From: Sepiola atlantica
Taxonomy: Eukaryota; Mollusca; Cephalopoda; Sepiida; Sepiolidae
Reading direction: 5' to 3'
DNA: 64,000 nt
NCBI GenBank assembly: GCA_963556195.1
Contig: OY744521.1
Location: forward strand, 129,223,288-129,287,287
The notes under the pieces were generated by a model. That model did no database searches and was not told the DNA's origin. It saw nothing but the letters and a program-made list of their open reading frames with translations. This document shows, in pieces, positions 24,745 to 35,728 of the stretch (the stretch's first letter is position 1; each line of letters opens with the position of its first letter). A program made the translations under genes and the position numbers.

Positions 24745-25010
24745 GCACGTTTATTGCGGAAATATTATTTGAAACTGAAGCATAACAGACCAACGAAAAT
24801 AATATTTTAAACGCATCTAAAAGAGATGGATGGACGTATCTAAATAAGATGCGTCCATTTTAATCCGCGCATTTAGCGATAAAATGCTATTTAAAACTGA
24901 AGTGTTTCTGAACAAAGAAAACTACTATTTCATAATTGATCGTGACAGACTGACAAAAATTCTATTTCAAACAAAAGCGTGACAGACCAACGATAGTTGA
25001 ACGGTAACGA
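24745..25010 (+). repeat. Dispersed tandem-like repeat Y, copy 2
   Basis: Same composite as 15,355-15,620: repeated 'gaccaacgaaaat' units around a 'taaataagatgcgtccat' block. Confidence 0.75.
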
Positions 25011-25311
25011 TAATAAAATAAACAAGAAACAAAAACAAATGAACACATGTTTGACAAATAAGAAATTGAAATATAGATATATACGAGTGTGTTCGATATG
25101 CGAGCATCACATTTCTCTCGACTGGTTGCTCAATCTATTGTTTCCGTCGATGTTGTGTTCAGAAGATCCGCATAACTGTGTTGACGCAAATTATTCGAAA
25201 ACTTGAGTAAGTTGTCGGTCCTGTTGGCAACCCCAAAACAAGAAAAAAAAAAACTGCCGAAAAAACAGGTGTAGGAGAATAATAAAAACAAAAAAATTAT
25301 GTTGCTCTTTT

Positions 25312-25315
<4 letters not shown>

Positions 25316-25365
<50 letters not shown>

Positions 25366-25381
25366 CAAACATATATATATA
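25316..25381. repeat. (TA)n microsatellite
   Basis: About 23 TA units, a short interruption, then a second small TA run. Confidence 0.9.
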
Positions 25382-25573
25382 TTAACAAAAACGCCTTATA
25401 AAGTTATGGGTGACTAATAATGCAATGTTTGCATTAATCTGTATCACTTAGGAAGTGAACAATTATAATAGAATCGTAGCAAAGTGACAAACGTTATAAT
25501 CACAGACAAAAAAACAATTGCATAAAATACATTACATATTTAGCTGATAGAAAGCGTACATATTTCTAGACAA

Positions 25574-25645
25574 TGAGCCGTAGTCCGGAGGTAAAACACA
25601 AGACTATTGAGATCAAGATCAGAGGTTCGATCCTTGTCTAAGTTA
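25574..25645 (+). repeat. tRNA-like SINE head fragment
   Basis: 'gagccgtagtccggaggtaa' resembles a Pol III A box and GAGGTTCGATCC (about 25,622-25,633) is an almost perfect B box. It is followed about 60 bp later by a (TA)n stretch. It does not fold as a standard tRNA and no hammerhead core follows it. Confidence 0.5.
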
Positions 25646-25711
25646 ACTATGCTGTGAGCCATGGATTACTTTCATGTACGTATAAAATATAAAATATATA
25701 TATATATATCG

Positions 25712-27377
<1,666 letters not shown>

Positions 27378-27414
<37 letters not shown>
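27378..27414. repeat. (TA)n microsatellite
   Basis: Continues the TA array that the LTR split. Confidence 0.9.
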
Positions 27415-27416
<2 letters not shown>

Positions 27417-27724
27417 ATTTTTAAAATATTTTAAAATGAAACTAAATATAAATATAAATAATAATATAAATACATTAAACAATAAATAGCCAAATAAGTA
27501 GTGTAATGGATGCGTCCAAAATATAAAATACGGCAAACTTTTGTAAATAACCAATACATTTTCTTAAACACAGACGAACAACACATGTAAGGCGAGCATT
27601 CTTTAAACAAAACGCTAGATCTAATAGCTGGAACGTTTTTGTTCTTGTTTTTTAAGGGAAGTGGTGTCTGATCAACTCTGGTGAGAAGCCATGAGAAAAA
27701 ATACTGTTTAGTATTTAAATCCCC

Positions 27725-27857
27725 CAAACAGTTGGAAGCAAACTAATATAGTGACTGTTAAAAGTTAATTGACTTACAAGCAAAGTAGTTTTCCAACAAA
27801 CGACTTGGAACTGAAAGTGTTAAAAAAAATATAATTTAAATGGTTGAAAAACTTCCA

Positions 27858-27862
<5 letters not shown>
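27725..27862 (+). repeat. Dispersed repeat V, copy 1
   Basis: Shares 'attgacttac', a 'ttttcca..gaagacttg'-like block and the end 'atggttgaaaaacttccaag' directly before (TA)n with 42,712-42,922. The identical placement before a TA array marks the repeat's 3' end. Confidence 0.7.
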
Positions 27863-27938
<76 letters not shown>

Positions 27939-28060
27939 ATCCACATACAGACTGTTTCGCTGTATCACAACTCTTCAGTGCGGCTAGAACACAGTTAGAT
28001 TAAAACTCAACCGTCGAGCTGACAGTCGGCGCCTCTACCCCTGCGCTATCATACGACACT
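27863..28060 (-). mobile_element. SINE-like element with tRNA head, hammerhead ribozyme and (TA)n tail (unit D1)
   Basis: Minus-strand order: an A-box-like TAGCGCAGGGG (about 28,048-28,036); a degenerate B box GGTTGAGTTT 36 nt on (about 28,012-28,003); a complete hammerhead (27,983-27,941); then ATGAC and about 36 TA units (27,935-27,863). The tRNA-like head implies Pol III transcription. Sister copies lie at 28,208-28,265 and 45,901-45,990. The family identity is new to me. Confidence 0.65.
27941..27983 (-). ncRNA. Hammerhead self-cleaving ribozyme D1 (type I)
   Basis: All invariant hammerhead residues are present. Minus strand: stem I CCGCA (27,983-27,979), core CTGAAGA (27,978-27,972), and stem II GTTGT/ACAGC with loop GAT (27,971-27,959). 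Core GAAA (27,958-27,955) and stem III CA/TG with a three-base loop (27,954-27,948) follow. The U pairing with the core A is at 27,947 and the cleavage-site A at 27,946. Stem I closes with TGTGG (27,945-27,941). Stem I and stem II each contain one G-U pair. Cleavage is predicted after 27,946. Activity is inferred from structure. Confidence 0.75.
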
Positions 28061-28089
28061 GACTGAATGCAAGTGATATCTCAATGTAA

Positions 28090-28141
28090 CAATTGTCAAG
28101 TGCCGGGAGCTCGAACTAGTTTTACCCAATGAGCTATGCCT
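28090..28141 (-). repeat. tRNA-like fragment
   Basis: Minus strand: TAGCTCATTGGGTA (A-box-like) and AGTTCGAGCTCC (near-perfect B box), separated by only a few bases. This looks like a SINE head with an internal deletion, lying between the two hammerhead units. Confidence 0.45.
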
Positions 28142-28207
28142 TAAAGGAAGTTGACGATATCCTTACAAATAAGCTATACCCAAGAAAACGAAGCTTTATA
28201 TAGTCAT

Positions 28208-28250
28208 CCACATACATACTTTTTCGCTGTATCACAGCTCTTCAGCGCGG
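28208..28250 (-). ncRNA. Hammerhead ribozyme D2, partly decayed
   Basis: Same family as D1 and in the same orientation 267 bp away. It has CTGAAGA (28,245-28,239), a perfect stem II GCTGT/ACAGC with loop GAT, and GAAA (28,225-28,222). The first stem III base is A instead of C, so that pair is lost. Stem I is CCGCG with TGTGG using two G-U pairs. It is probably weak or inactive. Confidence 0.6.
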
Positions 28251-28295
28251 CTAGACCAGTTAGTGCTTCAAATTTAATTAAATAAAAAATGGCAT

Positions 28296-28299
<4 letters not shown>

Positions 28300-28352
<53 letters not shown>
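28300..28352. repeat. (TA)n microsatellite
   Basis: About 26 TA units. Confidence 0.9.
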
Positions 28353-28356
<4 letters not shown>

Positions 28357-28775
28357 GATTTTTCACTTAGTAGACATTTTATTCAGTGATGACCGGGATT
28401 AGGCCAATAAAAATAAGCTCGATGATACACGATTACAGGGTACAGAGCATTTCTATGTGTTTTTTAAAAAAGTTTACCAATACATTTCGTTCACGAAATC
28501 ATTCATCACCACAAAAGACTTTTTTCCTTTCAAAGTGTATTTATTTATTTATCAGATTTATTAAAATTAAAGAGTTTTTTCCCTACAGACGGCCTTCATC
28601 GTTGTGCTGCCTGATGAGGAGGTGTATTCTCGCACATTGTTCCTGTTTTTTTTGACTGCATTGGAGCTAATTTCTTGTTGGTTTGCATAGCAGCAACCAT
28701 AATGCAAAAATCTTGTGAGCCACTTTTTTAAGAGGTGTTTTTCTCTTTTCTTTTTTTCTTCTGTTTTCTTCTTAA

Positions 28776-28828
28776 ATGACCTCAATTAGGGCAATACCAC
28801 ATTGAGTATTGTCAGTTGTTGAAATTCT
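28776..28828 (+). repeat. Degenerate tRNA-like head of hammerhead unit C
   Basis: 'CCTCAATTAGGGCAA' resembles an A box and GTTGAAATTC (about 28,817-28,826) resembles a decayed B box. The hammerhead core starts about 36 nt after the B-box-like string, the same spacing as in the other units. Call supported mainly by position. Confidence 0.35.
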
Positions 28829-28844
28829 TGTTCCAGGTACATAA

Positions 28845-28901
28845 TTCCCCTGATGATCTGCCAAGCAAGGACCTGCTTCGTAGAGAAACACGTGTAGGGA
28901 A
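28845..28901 (+). ncRNA. Hammerhead self-cleaving ribozyme C (type I)
   Basis: Stem I TTCCC (28,845-28,849) pairs with GGGAA (28,897-28,901). The core is CTGATGA (28,850-28,856). Stem II is long (28,857-28,884), with outer TCT/AGA, inner AAGCA/TGCTT and one internal mismatch. Then come core GAAA (28,885-28,888), stem III C/G with loop ACGT, U at 28,895 and cleavage-site A at 28,896. The first stem II pair is U-A instead of the usual G-C, a departure that may reduce activity. It is followed by AT-rich sequence and (TA)n at 29,030. Confidence 0.7.
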
Positions 28902-29020
28902 AAAAACTCTTTAATTTTGATAAATCTGATTAATAAATAAATAAACTTTGAAAGGAAAAAAAGTCTTTTGTGGTGATGAATGATTTCGTGAACGAAATGT
29001 GTTGGTAAACTTTCAGAAAA

Positions 29021-29029
<9 letters not shown>

Positions 29030-29085
<56 letters not shown>
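29030..29085. repeat. (TA)n microsatellite
   Basis: About 27 TA units after a short CA run. Confidence 0.95.
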
Positions 29086-29089
<4 letters not shown>

Positions 29090-29183
29090 TATATATAAAG
29101 TGGTGTACTAAAAGCGAACTTTTAGGAAAAGTGAAACCTATTGTGAGGAGTATATAGCTCAATATCCAGGATAGAGCAGGTAG

Positions 29184-29374
29184 AATGAAGAAGAATGGAA
29201 AGGAATTAGAGAAGCAAAAGTCAAATCATAATTCAATTCAATTGCTCAGAGCAAGGTATATTCCGCAAAAAATGAATAAATTGCCTTTTTTGCGGAATAT
29301 ACCTTGCTCTGAGCAATTGAATTGAATTATGATTTGACTTTTGCTTCTCTAATTCTTTTCCATTCTTCTTCATT
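29184..29374. repeat. Near-perfect 89-bp inverted repeat (hairpin)
   Basis: 29,184-29,272 and 29,286-29,374 are reverse complements with a single difference (G/A, which would be a G-U pair in RNA), around a 13-base spacer. The sequence is not low-complexity. The right arm ends within the target duplication of the adjacent solo LTR, so the hairpin predates that insertion. It could be a young foldback element or the source of a long-hairpin RNA. Confidence 0.9.
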
Positions 29375-29747
29375 ATTGTTGTGGTGGCAACCACTCATTT
29401 GCATATACGAATAACGTTACACTATAAATGGCAAGCCTAGGTTGGCCTTAGAGTGTGTTACCTAAATGCCTTCGTGATTTTCACTTTTCAGTTGTTACTG
29501 TCTACACATTCACTTTGCGCCGGATTATTGGTTTGTTACGTGCATTACTGTTATTTTTTATTGTTGGATTTCCCGTTATATTGTTACTTGTTGATATTAC
29601 CGTTATTGAACTTTCTCGTTATTGTTGAACTTTTTGTTACGTTATTTTTGGATCACGGAGTTTTTTTTTTCTCCCCACTTTTTTTTTGTTGTTTTTTTTT
29701 CCCCACTTTTTTTTTCTCTTTTCTAGCCTCTAGTGCTTACAAACTAG

Positions 29748-31067
29748 ATGGCTACTGAATCGCCGAACTCGGAAAGTTCTGAGTGGTCTAAACCACCGAA
29801 AGTTCAAATAGATGTCCGACAATTTGTGGAGGACGCCAAAAAATGTACCCACATGGTCACAGAGACTGGATTGCTGGTCGATTTGCCGAAACTGGAGGAA
29901 ATCCAAAAAAGAACGGTGACGCTTTTTGTTATGGACAAAAGAATTAAAAAATCCATCAGAGCCACCCCGGAGTTGATTCTCAAACTGTTGAACGCGGTCG
30001 ATTTTAAACCTCAAAGACTTATTAAATCCAAGGGTTTTAATACTTGGTCGGCTCTATTCCCAGACGAAGACACCTGCAACAAACTTTCGCTAACTCAGAT
30101 AATAACGCCGGAATATGTACTAAGAACAGAGTACATGGGAAGAAGGCGTTCTTCCGTATCTTTTTTTAATGTGCCCTTCCATGTTAAGGGGGAGCACATA
30201 GGCGCATATTTACTGAAATTTGGCGAAATCACCGACGTCAATCATGAGGAGTTCTCGGGCGTGTGGAATTTTGAAATCTTTGTGGACAAAAAGTCTTACG
30301 ATGGAATACCCTATTATCTACTCATAGGGGAAGACAAATTACCAATAATACTCACAGGCCGCAGACCTATTTGTTGGTTTTGTGAAGAGGTGGAACACTT
30401 AACGGTGGATTGTCCCAAAATAAAGGAAGCGACAATTAAGACAACTTCTGCTTCAAGTAAAAAATCGAGAGCAGGAGCTCACATTGATGCACCGTCGGTT
30501 ATTGGACATCAAATAATCTCCGAAAGCGAAGATTCCGACGAGGAATTCCCGGCACTACCGACAGCTAAGAAAGGCGAGGATAAAGTAACTGACAAGGAAG
30601 GATGGGTCATTATACCAGGAAAGAAAACCCCGGGACGTCTAACCTTGGAGGAAGTTAGGGAAAAGGAAATGTTGAAGCATGACCCCGGAAAAGACTCTTT
30701 CGTAAAAGCAAAAAAATTGCTGAAAAAAGTAAATAATAACCCTAAGCCCACTCCTGACTCTGCCCCTAAAAAAAACCCTAATCCTCAGACCCCCAAATCA
30801 ATGCCCCCTCCGATAACTGGACCTATAATCGATAAACCGTACAAATTAATCCCCCTGAGTCCCCAAAAAGTCCCTAAAAAACCCCCCAGACCTTCGCCTT
30901 TTGTGTCCCCTGCTAATACCCCCAGAAGCTCCCCACCTGCATCCCCCTCAAAGCATCCCTCCCCTGCACCTTCTCCGGCGTCTCCCATAGAGCCTAGCTC
31001 CCCTCCCCTTCCCCCATGGAAGACATGCCCCCTCCGACTCCTAAAAGACATGGGAGTCCTTCCCTAG
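29748..31067 (+). CDS. LINE ORF1 protein, N-terminal part (RRM-like, zinc knuckle)
   Basis: 439 codons. Residues about 136-165 (V-S-F-F-N-V-P-F-H-V-K-G-E-H-I-G) look like the first half of an RRM-type nucleic-acid-binding fold. Residues about 209-222 form a CCHC zinc knuckle, C-x2-C-x4-H-x4-C (C-W-F-C-E-E-V-E-H-L-T-V-D-C). The C-terminal third is a Pro/Ser/Lys-rich low-complexity linker. ORF1 proteins of this group coat element RNA. The ATG follows a T-rich 5' UTR and is the first in frame. The frame ends at 31,067, 52 bases after the next frame opens, and the proline-rich reading continues there. The true protein is therefore probably longer. Confidence 0.75.
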   Translation: MATESPNSESSEWSKPPKVQIDVRQFVEDAKKCTHMVTETGLLVDLPKLEEIQKRTVTLFVMDKRIKKSIRATPELILKLLNAVDFKPQRLIKSKGFNTWSALFPDEDTCNKLSLTQIITPEYVLRTEYMGRRRSSVSFFNVPFHVKGEHIGAYLLKFGEITDVNHEEFSGVWNFEIFVDKKSYDGIPYYLLIGEDKLPIILTGRRPICWFCEEVEHLTVDCPKIKEATIKTTSASSKKSRAGAHIDAPSVIGHQIISESEDSDEEFPALPTAKKGEDKVTDKEGWVIIPGKKTPGRLTLEEVREKEMLKHDPGKDSFVKAKKLLKKVNNNPKPTPDSAPKKNPNPQTPKSMPPPITGPIIDKPYKLIPLSPQKVPKKPPRPSPFVSPANTPRSSPPASPSKHPSPAPSPASPIEPSSPPLPPWKTCPLRLLKDMGVLP

Positions 31068-31567
31068 AGAAAAGGAGATTTAAAAAATCTACTTTTCTCT
31101 CGGGAAGAGATATATGTAAATGTACCCAGGTCCAAATCGACACAGCTAAGAATATGCGTAGCAGCAACCTCATCGGACTATTAAAATTCGATGAGGTTGG
31201 TGGCTTATCTATCGAAGACCCCGAAAACTTCCCCAGCGCAACAAGAGTGGTAACTGTCATAAGAAAAAGATCTGAAGCAAAGGCTTTATGGGAGATGTTG
31301 GAGGAGGCGAACTCGGCCTTCAATTTTGCCCTCCCTCTTGCCATTTTCAAATCTAGCGAATTGATGGAGATGAGAAACGATTGTTTTGGAAGGCTACCTA
31401 TCAAAATTCACCCTTCCCTGTATAGGATAGCTAAACTAACATATCCTCAGGATATTGGCGGCATCTCCTATGATGGTCTAATTAACGACCAAATGGGTAA
31501 ACAGTCATTTGGGAGAGCCGTCGGTATCCTGACCTCTTTTATGTTCGTTTCTCAAACTCAACCCTAA
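31016..31567 (+). CDS. Probable C-terminal part of LINE ORF1 in the -1 frame
   Basis: 183 codons in a frame shifted by -1 from the upstream ORF1. It opens with the same proline-rich style (M-E-D-M-P-P-P-T-P-K-R-H) and continues into a globular region of unknown fold. It ends 9 bases before the ORF2 ATG, in the same frame as ORF2. The switch lies in a C-tract near 30,990-31,020. I cannot tell whether this is a one-base deletion, programmed -1 frameshifting or a separate ORF with its own start. Confidence 0.55.
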   Translation: MEDMPPPTPKRHGSPSLEKRRFKKSTFLSGRDICKCTQVQIDTAKNMRSSNLIGLLKFDEVGGLSIEDPENFPSATRVVTVIRKRSEAKALWEMLEEANSAFNFALPLAIFKSSELMEMRNDCFGRLPIKIHPSLYRIAKLTYPQDIGGISYDGLINDQMGKQSFGRAVGILTSFMFVSQTQP

Positions 31568-31576
31568 GGCATCTTT

Positions 31577-34500
31577 ATGGCTCTCTATCTAGCAAGTCTA
31601 AATGTGCGGGGCCTGAGGGCAAATGATCGCAAGTTTCGTGTCGCTACTGACCTTCAGCGCCTCGGAGTGGATGTATGTTGCTTGCAAGAGACCCACCTGA
31701 TTTCAGGGGACCATTTGGGTGCGTTGGCTAAGCGTTTTCACGTTTATTCAGCGTACTTTAATTCTTCCGCAAGGGGGGTTTCTTGGCTGGTAAGCAAGAC
31801 TTTAGATGCGTCGTGTGACCCTTGCTACATGGATCCGGAAGGGAGACTATGTGTTTTGGATATTACCATAAAGGGGAAAGCATTTCGACTCGTTGGGGTT
31901 TATGCTCCCAATAGCCATTCTGAGCTTCGTTCCTTTTTTCGGCGAATCGAGCAGTTCTTGAATACTACTCGGACGGTCATTTTAGCGGGAGACTGGAACG
32001 CGGTCCTGGATCCCGATTTAGATCGTAATCGGCCTAGGGGTACTAACACTGATCGGGATGCTATAATATTTCGGGACTTTCTCGATAAGTTTGATCTTAT
32101 CGACAAGTTCCGGAATGAAAAGCCCCGTGATAGGGTATGGACTTGGACATCTAGACGCGGTTCCGATTTGAGACAACTCTCGAGTTATATCGATCGGTTC
32201 TTAATTAGGGGAGTCGACGTAGGGGTAATTGAATGTCCAAGTCTTCATAATATAGTTTACTCGGACCATAGACTTGTTCGGGTCCGTGTGAACTTAGATA
32301 GACCTAAGCCTAGATTAGATGGTTACTGGAAACTCAACACTTCGTTGTTCGACGTGAAGGGCTTCCAGGACCAGCTTCTACTAACCTTACAGCGGGAATT
32401 GACGGGGGCTGTAATTGGGAATAGGAAGTGGGGCCATTTTAAGAAAGTGATTAGGTCCTTTACTGCCGATTTTAGCAGACGGCTCAACCTATCAACTAGG
32501 GCAGTTAAAGTGGCACTAGAGTCTAGATTAGATCGGGCGATTGAGGTGGGGGATCGCTCTAGTGTTACTATAATTATGGCTAAGCTGAATTCTTTGGCTT
32601 TCAAAGAACATCAGGCTTTAGTAATTAGGAATAGGTTAAAAAGAATGTCTGCGGAAGCAACAAACATGGCCGCTGAACTGCGTGCAGAGGAGTTTCGCCA
32701 TGCAGCTGATCGTCATATCGCTCGTGTCTCATTACCGGATGGGCGGCTCGTGACTACAAACGAAGGTATTCTGGAGGCTTTTTGCTCTCATTTTCAGAAG
32801 CTTTTTACTCGGGAACCTGGTCTGTCTTTAGCACAATTCGACCCCTATTTGGCTGACTTTTCTCACCTTGAGGCGACCGAAGCGGCTAGGTGCGAAGGTT
32901 GCATAACAGAGGATGAAGTTCAGGAAGCGTTAAAGCGGGTCGGCCTTAACAAGTCTCCTGGGATTGATGGTTTGCCCTATGAAGTGTATTTGAGGATGTC
33001 GCCCATTTTTGTTCCCTTGCTGACAGTTTTGTTTAATTCATGGTTTAGGAACGGGAATATTCCCCAGTACTTGACCATGGGTTTAGTGAAGCTGATACGC
33101 AAAAGCAAAAATGGTGGGGATGGGTTAGATAACTTTCGGCCCTTAACAATGCTTAATGCGGAGTTAAAGATTTTGGCCAAGATCTTAGCTAATCGTCTGC
33201 AACTTGTTTTGCCTGGTCTTATTAGCCCTGAACAGACTTGTGCTGTAAAGGGTCGGACCATTCAGGATAACTTGCATTCGATACGCTTGATCATTGATAA
33301 AGTCGACACTGAAGCCGCGCTGATCAATTTAGATCAGTCCAAAGCATTTGATAGGGTGGATCATCGGTATTTGGAGGCTGTTTTGTCGGCGGCCGGCTTT
33401 GGTCCTCAGTTCCGCTCTTGGATTCGCCTCTTGTATGCGAACCCCGGTGTTAGGGTAGAAGTGAATGGGGTGAGGTCGGAGGCTTTCAGATTATCCAGAT
33501 CTCTTCGTCAAGGGTGCCCTCTTTCACCGATGCTTTATGTGCTTGTTTTGGAACCCTTCCTTAACAGGCTAAGGGTGAATCCGGTCCTACGTGGAATTAC
33601 TTTGCCGGGTGCTTGCACTACGTTGAAGTATTCTGCCTATGCCGACGATGTAACAGTGCTTGGAACGAGCAATGCCGAGATTATTGTCGTCGGCAGAGAA
33701 ATCAGAACATATGAAACGGTGACAGGGGCCAAAATCAACTGCGTTAAGTCTGTTGGCTTGCGCATCGGTGCCTGGAAGGGTGTTTCCTTGCAGGGACCCT
33801 TTGGCTGGACAGATGGACCTTGCAAGCTACTCGGCGTCTGGTTTGGTCCTGATCTTCAGCTGGAGAAAAATTGGTCGGAAGTCTAGAAATCGATAAGGGC
33901 TACAGCTGGCCTGTGGACCCGTAGAAATCTTTCATTAAAGGGGAGATCGGACGTATGTGCTTCTCACATTTACCCGATTATCCTATATCGTCTTTCAGTA
34001 CTTCCACTCCCGTCGGATACTCTGCTTGAGTTGCAGAGGGCTCTTTTCAATTTTTCATGGATTGGAAGGGCCCATATGGTCCGTCGCGAGATTTGTTACC
34101 TTCATCCTTCTGAGGGCGGTTTGGGTATGCCGAGCATCGATATTCGATGTCACACACTTCGGCTCTTTTATCTAATCCGAATGAGTACACAATGTGAGGG
34201 AAACGGTGTCTTCTGGAAGGAAGACGCTAAGAAAGCCTTCCCGGCTTTGAGAAGTGTGCACTTGGACGAGGGGGAGGCACATAGGTTACCCCGAGGTGAG
34301 TGCTCCTTCTATCGCGAATGTAGACGCGCATTGAAATTTCTTTTAAGAGTGACAGATGGCCTCTCTGACACTCTGCTGTTGTCCCGCAAGGCATTATATC
34401 GGGTAATGGTGAGGGGGACCGTTCGTGAAGATAGGATTGAGGGGCTCGATTTGACGAAGAGGGAGCTTCGCTCAATCTGGCCTTGGGCGCCTGGGTTAAG

Positions 34501-35035
34501 GTGTCTTGATAACGACGAGGCATCGCTGACCTGGCTGACGATTCGAAATGCACTCTGGGTCGGTAAGAGGCTTCATTCAGCGCGCTTGAGTAATTCTCCG
34601 ACTTGTGTTAGATGCGGCGACGAGGACGAGACAGTAAGTCACGCCTTCGTTTATTGTCGCATTGTCGTGCCGCTGATTAGGCTTGTTTCAGGCTTCATGG
34701 TTCGTATACTTAATGTGTCGTCTTTTGAACTGGAACCCATTAATGTGTGTAGCAACTGGGCTCCGACAATGGATAGTCAAAAACGTTTAACTTTTTTAAG
34801 CTTGCTAGCCGTTATGAGAGTTGCGATTTGGAAGACGAGATGCAAGACAGTCTACGGAGCTGAGACCTACACTACTCTCGACCTTATTGCGATTTTCAAA
34901 TATTATCTGAAAGCTCGCATTAGGGCCGAGAGGGTGAGACCCTCTTCGGCAGATTTTGGTGAAAGGTGGGTGACTGGTGCGCGACTGTGTAGAACGGCTG
35001 GGGCTAGATTAGAGTGGTACTTAGACGTGCCTTAG
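31577..35035 (+). pseudogene. LINE ORF2, endonuclease-reverse transcriptase with one in-frame TAG
   Basis: 1,152 codons plus stop. The APE endonuclease shows N (L-N-V-R-G, residue 9), E (Q-E-T-H, 37-40), A-G-D-W-N (about 136-140) and S-D-H (about 229-231). The RT shows K-S-P-G-I-D-G-L-P, F-R-P-L, the palm aspartate in Q-S-K-A-F-D-R-V-D-H (about 585) and Y-A-D-D-V (about 688-692). A C-x2-C-x8-H-x4-C motif lies near residues 1010-1027. All catalytic residues looked for are present. The single break is TAG at 33,884-33,886 (codon 770), just after the RT. The frame is otherwise continuous to 35,035. Without readthrough the product would lack the C-terminal domain. Confidence 0.9.
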
Positions 35036-35728
35036 GCAGAATATTGGGTTCGAAAAACGAACGTAAATTTCAATTAAGTTAGGATTAAGCTGTATATTTT
35101 TATTTATTCATTGTTAGATTCTTTTGTTGAATTTTAAGTTCAACAACTTAGCTAGGGTGTGATTGTTTTCATTACTCCCCCCTTTTATTTTGTCCTCTTC
35201 CCAACCCCTTTTTTATTTTCTACCCCTTATCAAATCCCCCTTCCCTCCCCAATTAGGTGACAGATTGTCGATTTGTCGGGATGCGGGTCACCCTTCGATA
35301 TTTTCGAAGGAGGTGTGTATAAATAAAGCGTTGGGGCCCCGCATCAAATCTTTATTTTTCGAATTTTCGATTTCGACCGGCAAACCGGCACCTCTGCCAC
35401 ATTGTGATAGCGGGGGGCTTTTTTACTAACAAATTATTCTTTTCATGTAAATATTCTCATTTTATTTTTGTATATATATATTTTTAGTCCCTCCCCCGTT
35501 GCATATTCTCATATGGGTTTTAAGTAGGTTTTCATAGTATGGACTCTTATGGTGATAGCGATGGATGTATAGCATGAATGTAGTATTTTGGTAAATGATG
35601 GTCGCGAGTGAAACTAGCTAAGTTGAGACCGTTTTTAAGTTAGAGTTGACCTATCCGCCCCTCCCCCTTTTTGGCCTTGTGCCACATTTTATATACTTTT
35701 ACGGATGTAAATTTATATAAATAAATAT
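35036..35728 (+). other. 3' UTR of the Tx1/L1-like LINE
   Basis: Non-coding, with pyrimidine-rich and G-rich tracts. It ends in an AAATTTATATAAATAAATAT tail at the target duplication. The short frame at 35,163-35,429 is not supported. Confidence 0.7.

Larger units (their letters stand above)
28456..29027. repeat. Foldback element with about 135-bp arms
   Basis: Left arm 28,456-28,587 and right arm 28,893-29,027 are about 90% reverse complements, containing for example 'catttcgttcacgaaatcat' and 'attcatcaccacaaaagact'. The right half carries a complete hammerhead just inside the arm and a (TA)n tail just outside it. The element therefore looks like two SINE-like units joined head to head. Confidence 0.75.
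29471..35728 (+). mobile_element. Nearly full-length Tx1/L1-like LINE
   Basis: A 6.26-kb non-LTR retrotransposon bounded by a perfect 17-bp direct repeat, TGTGTTACCTAAATGCC, at 29,454-29,470 and 35,729-35,745. It has a 277-bp 5' UTR with T-rich tracts, an ORF1 region, an EN-RT ORF2 and a 690-bp 3' UTR ending in ATAAATAAATAT. Clade call rests on ORF2 layout (APE endonuclease, RT, C-terminal CCHC) and resemblance to Tx1 proteins. It inserted in the same direction as the LTR it interrupts. Only two small lesions are evident, so it is young. Confidence 0.9.
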
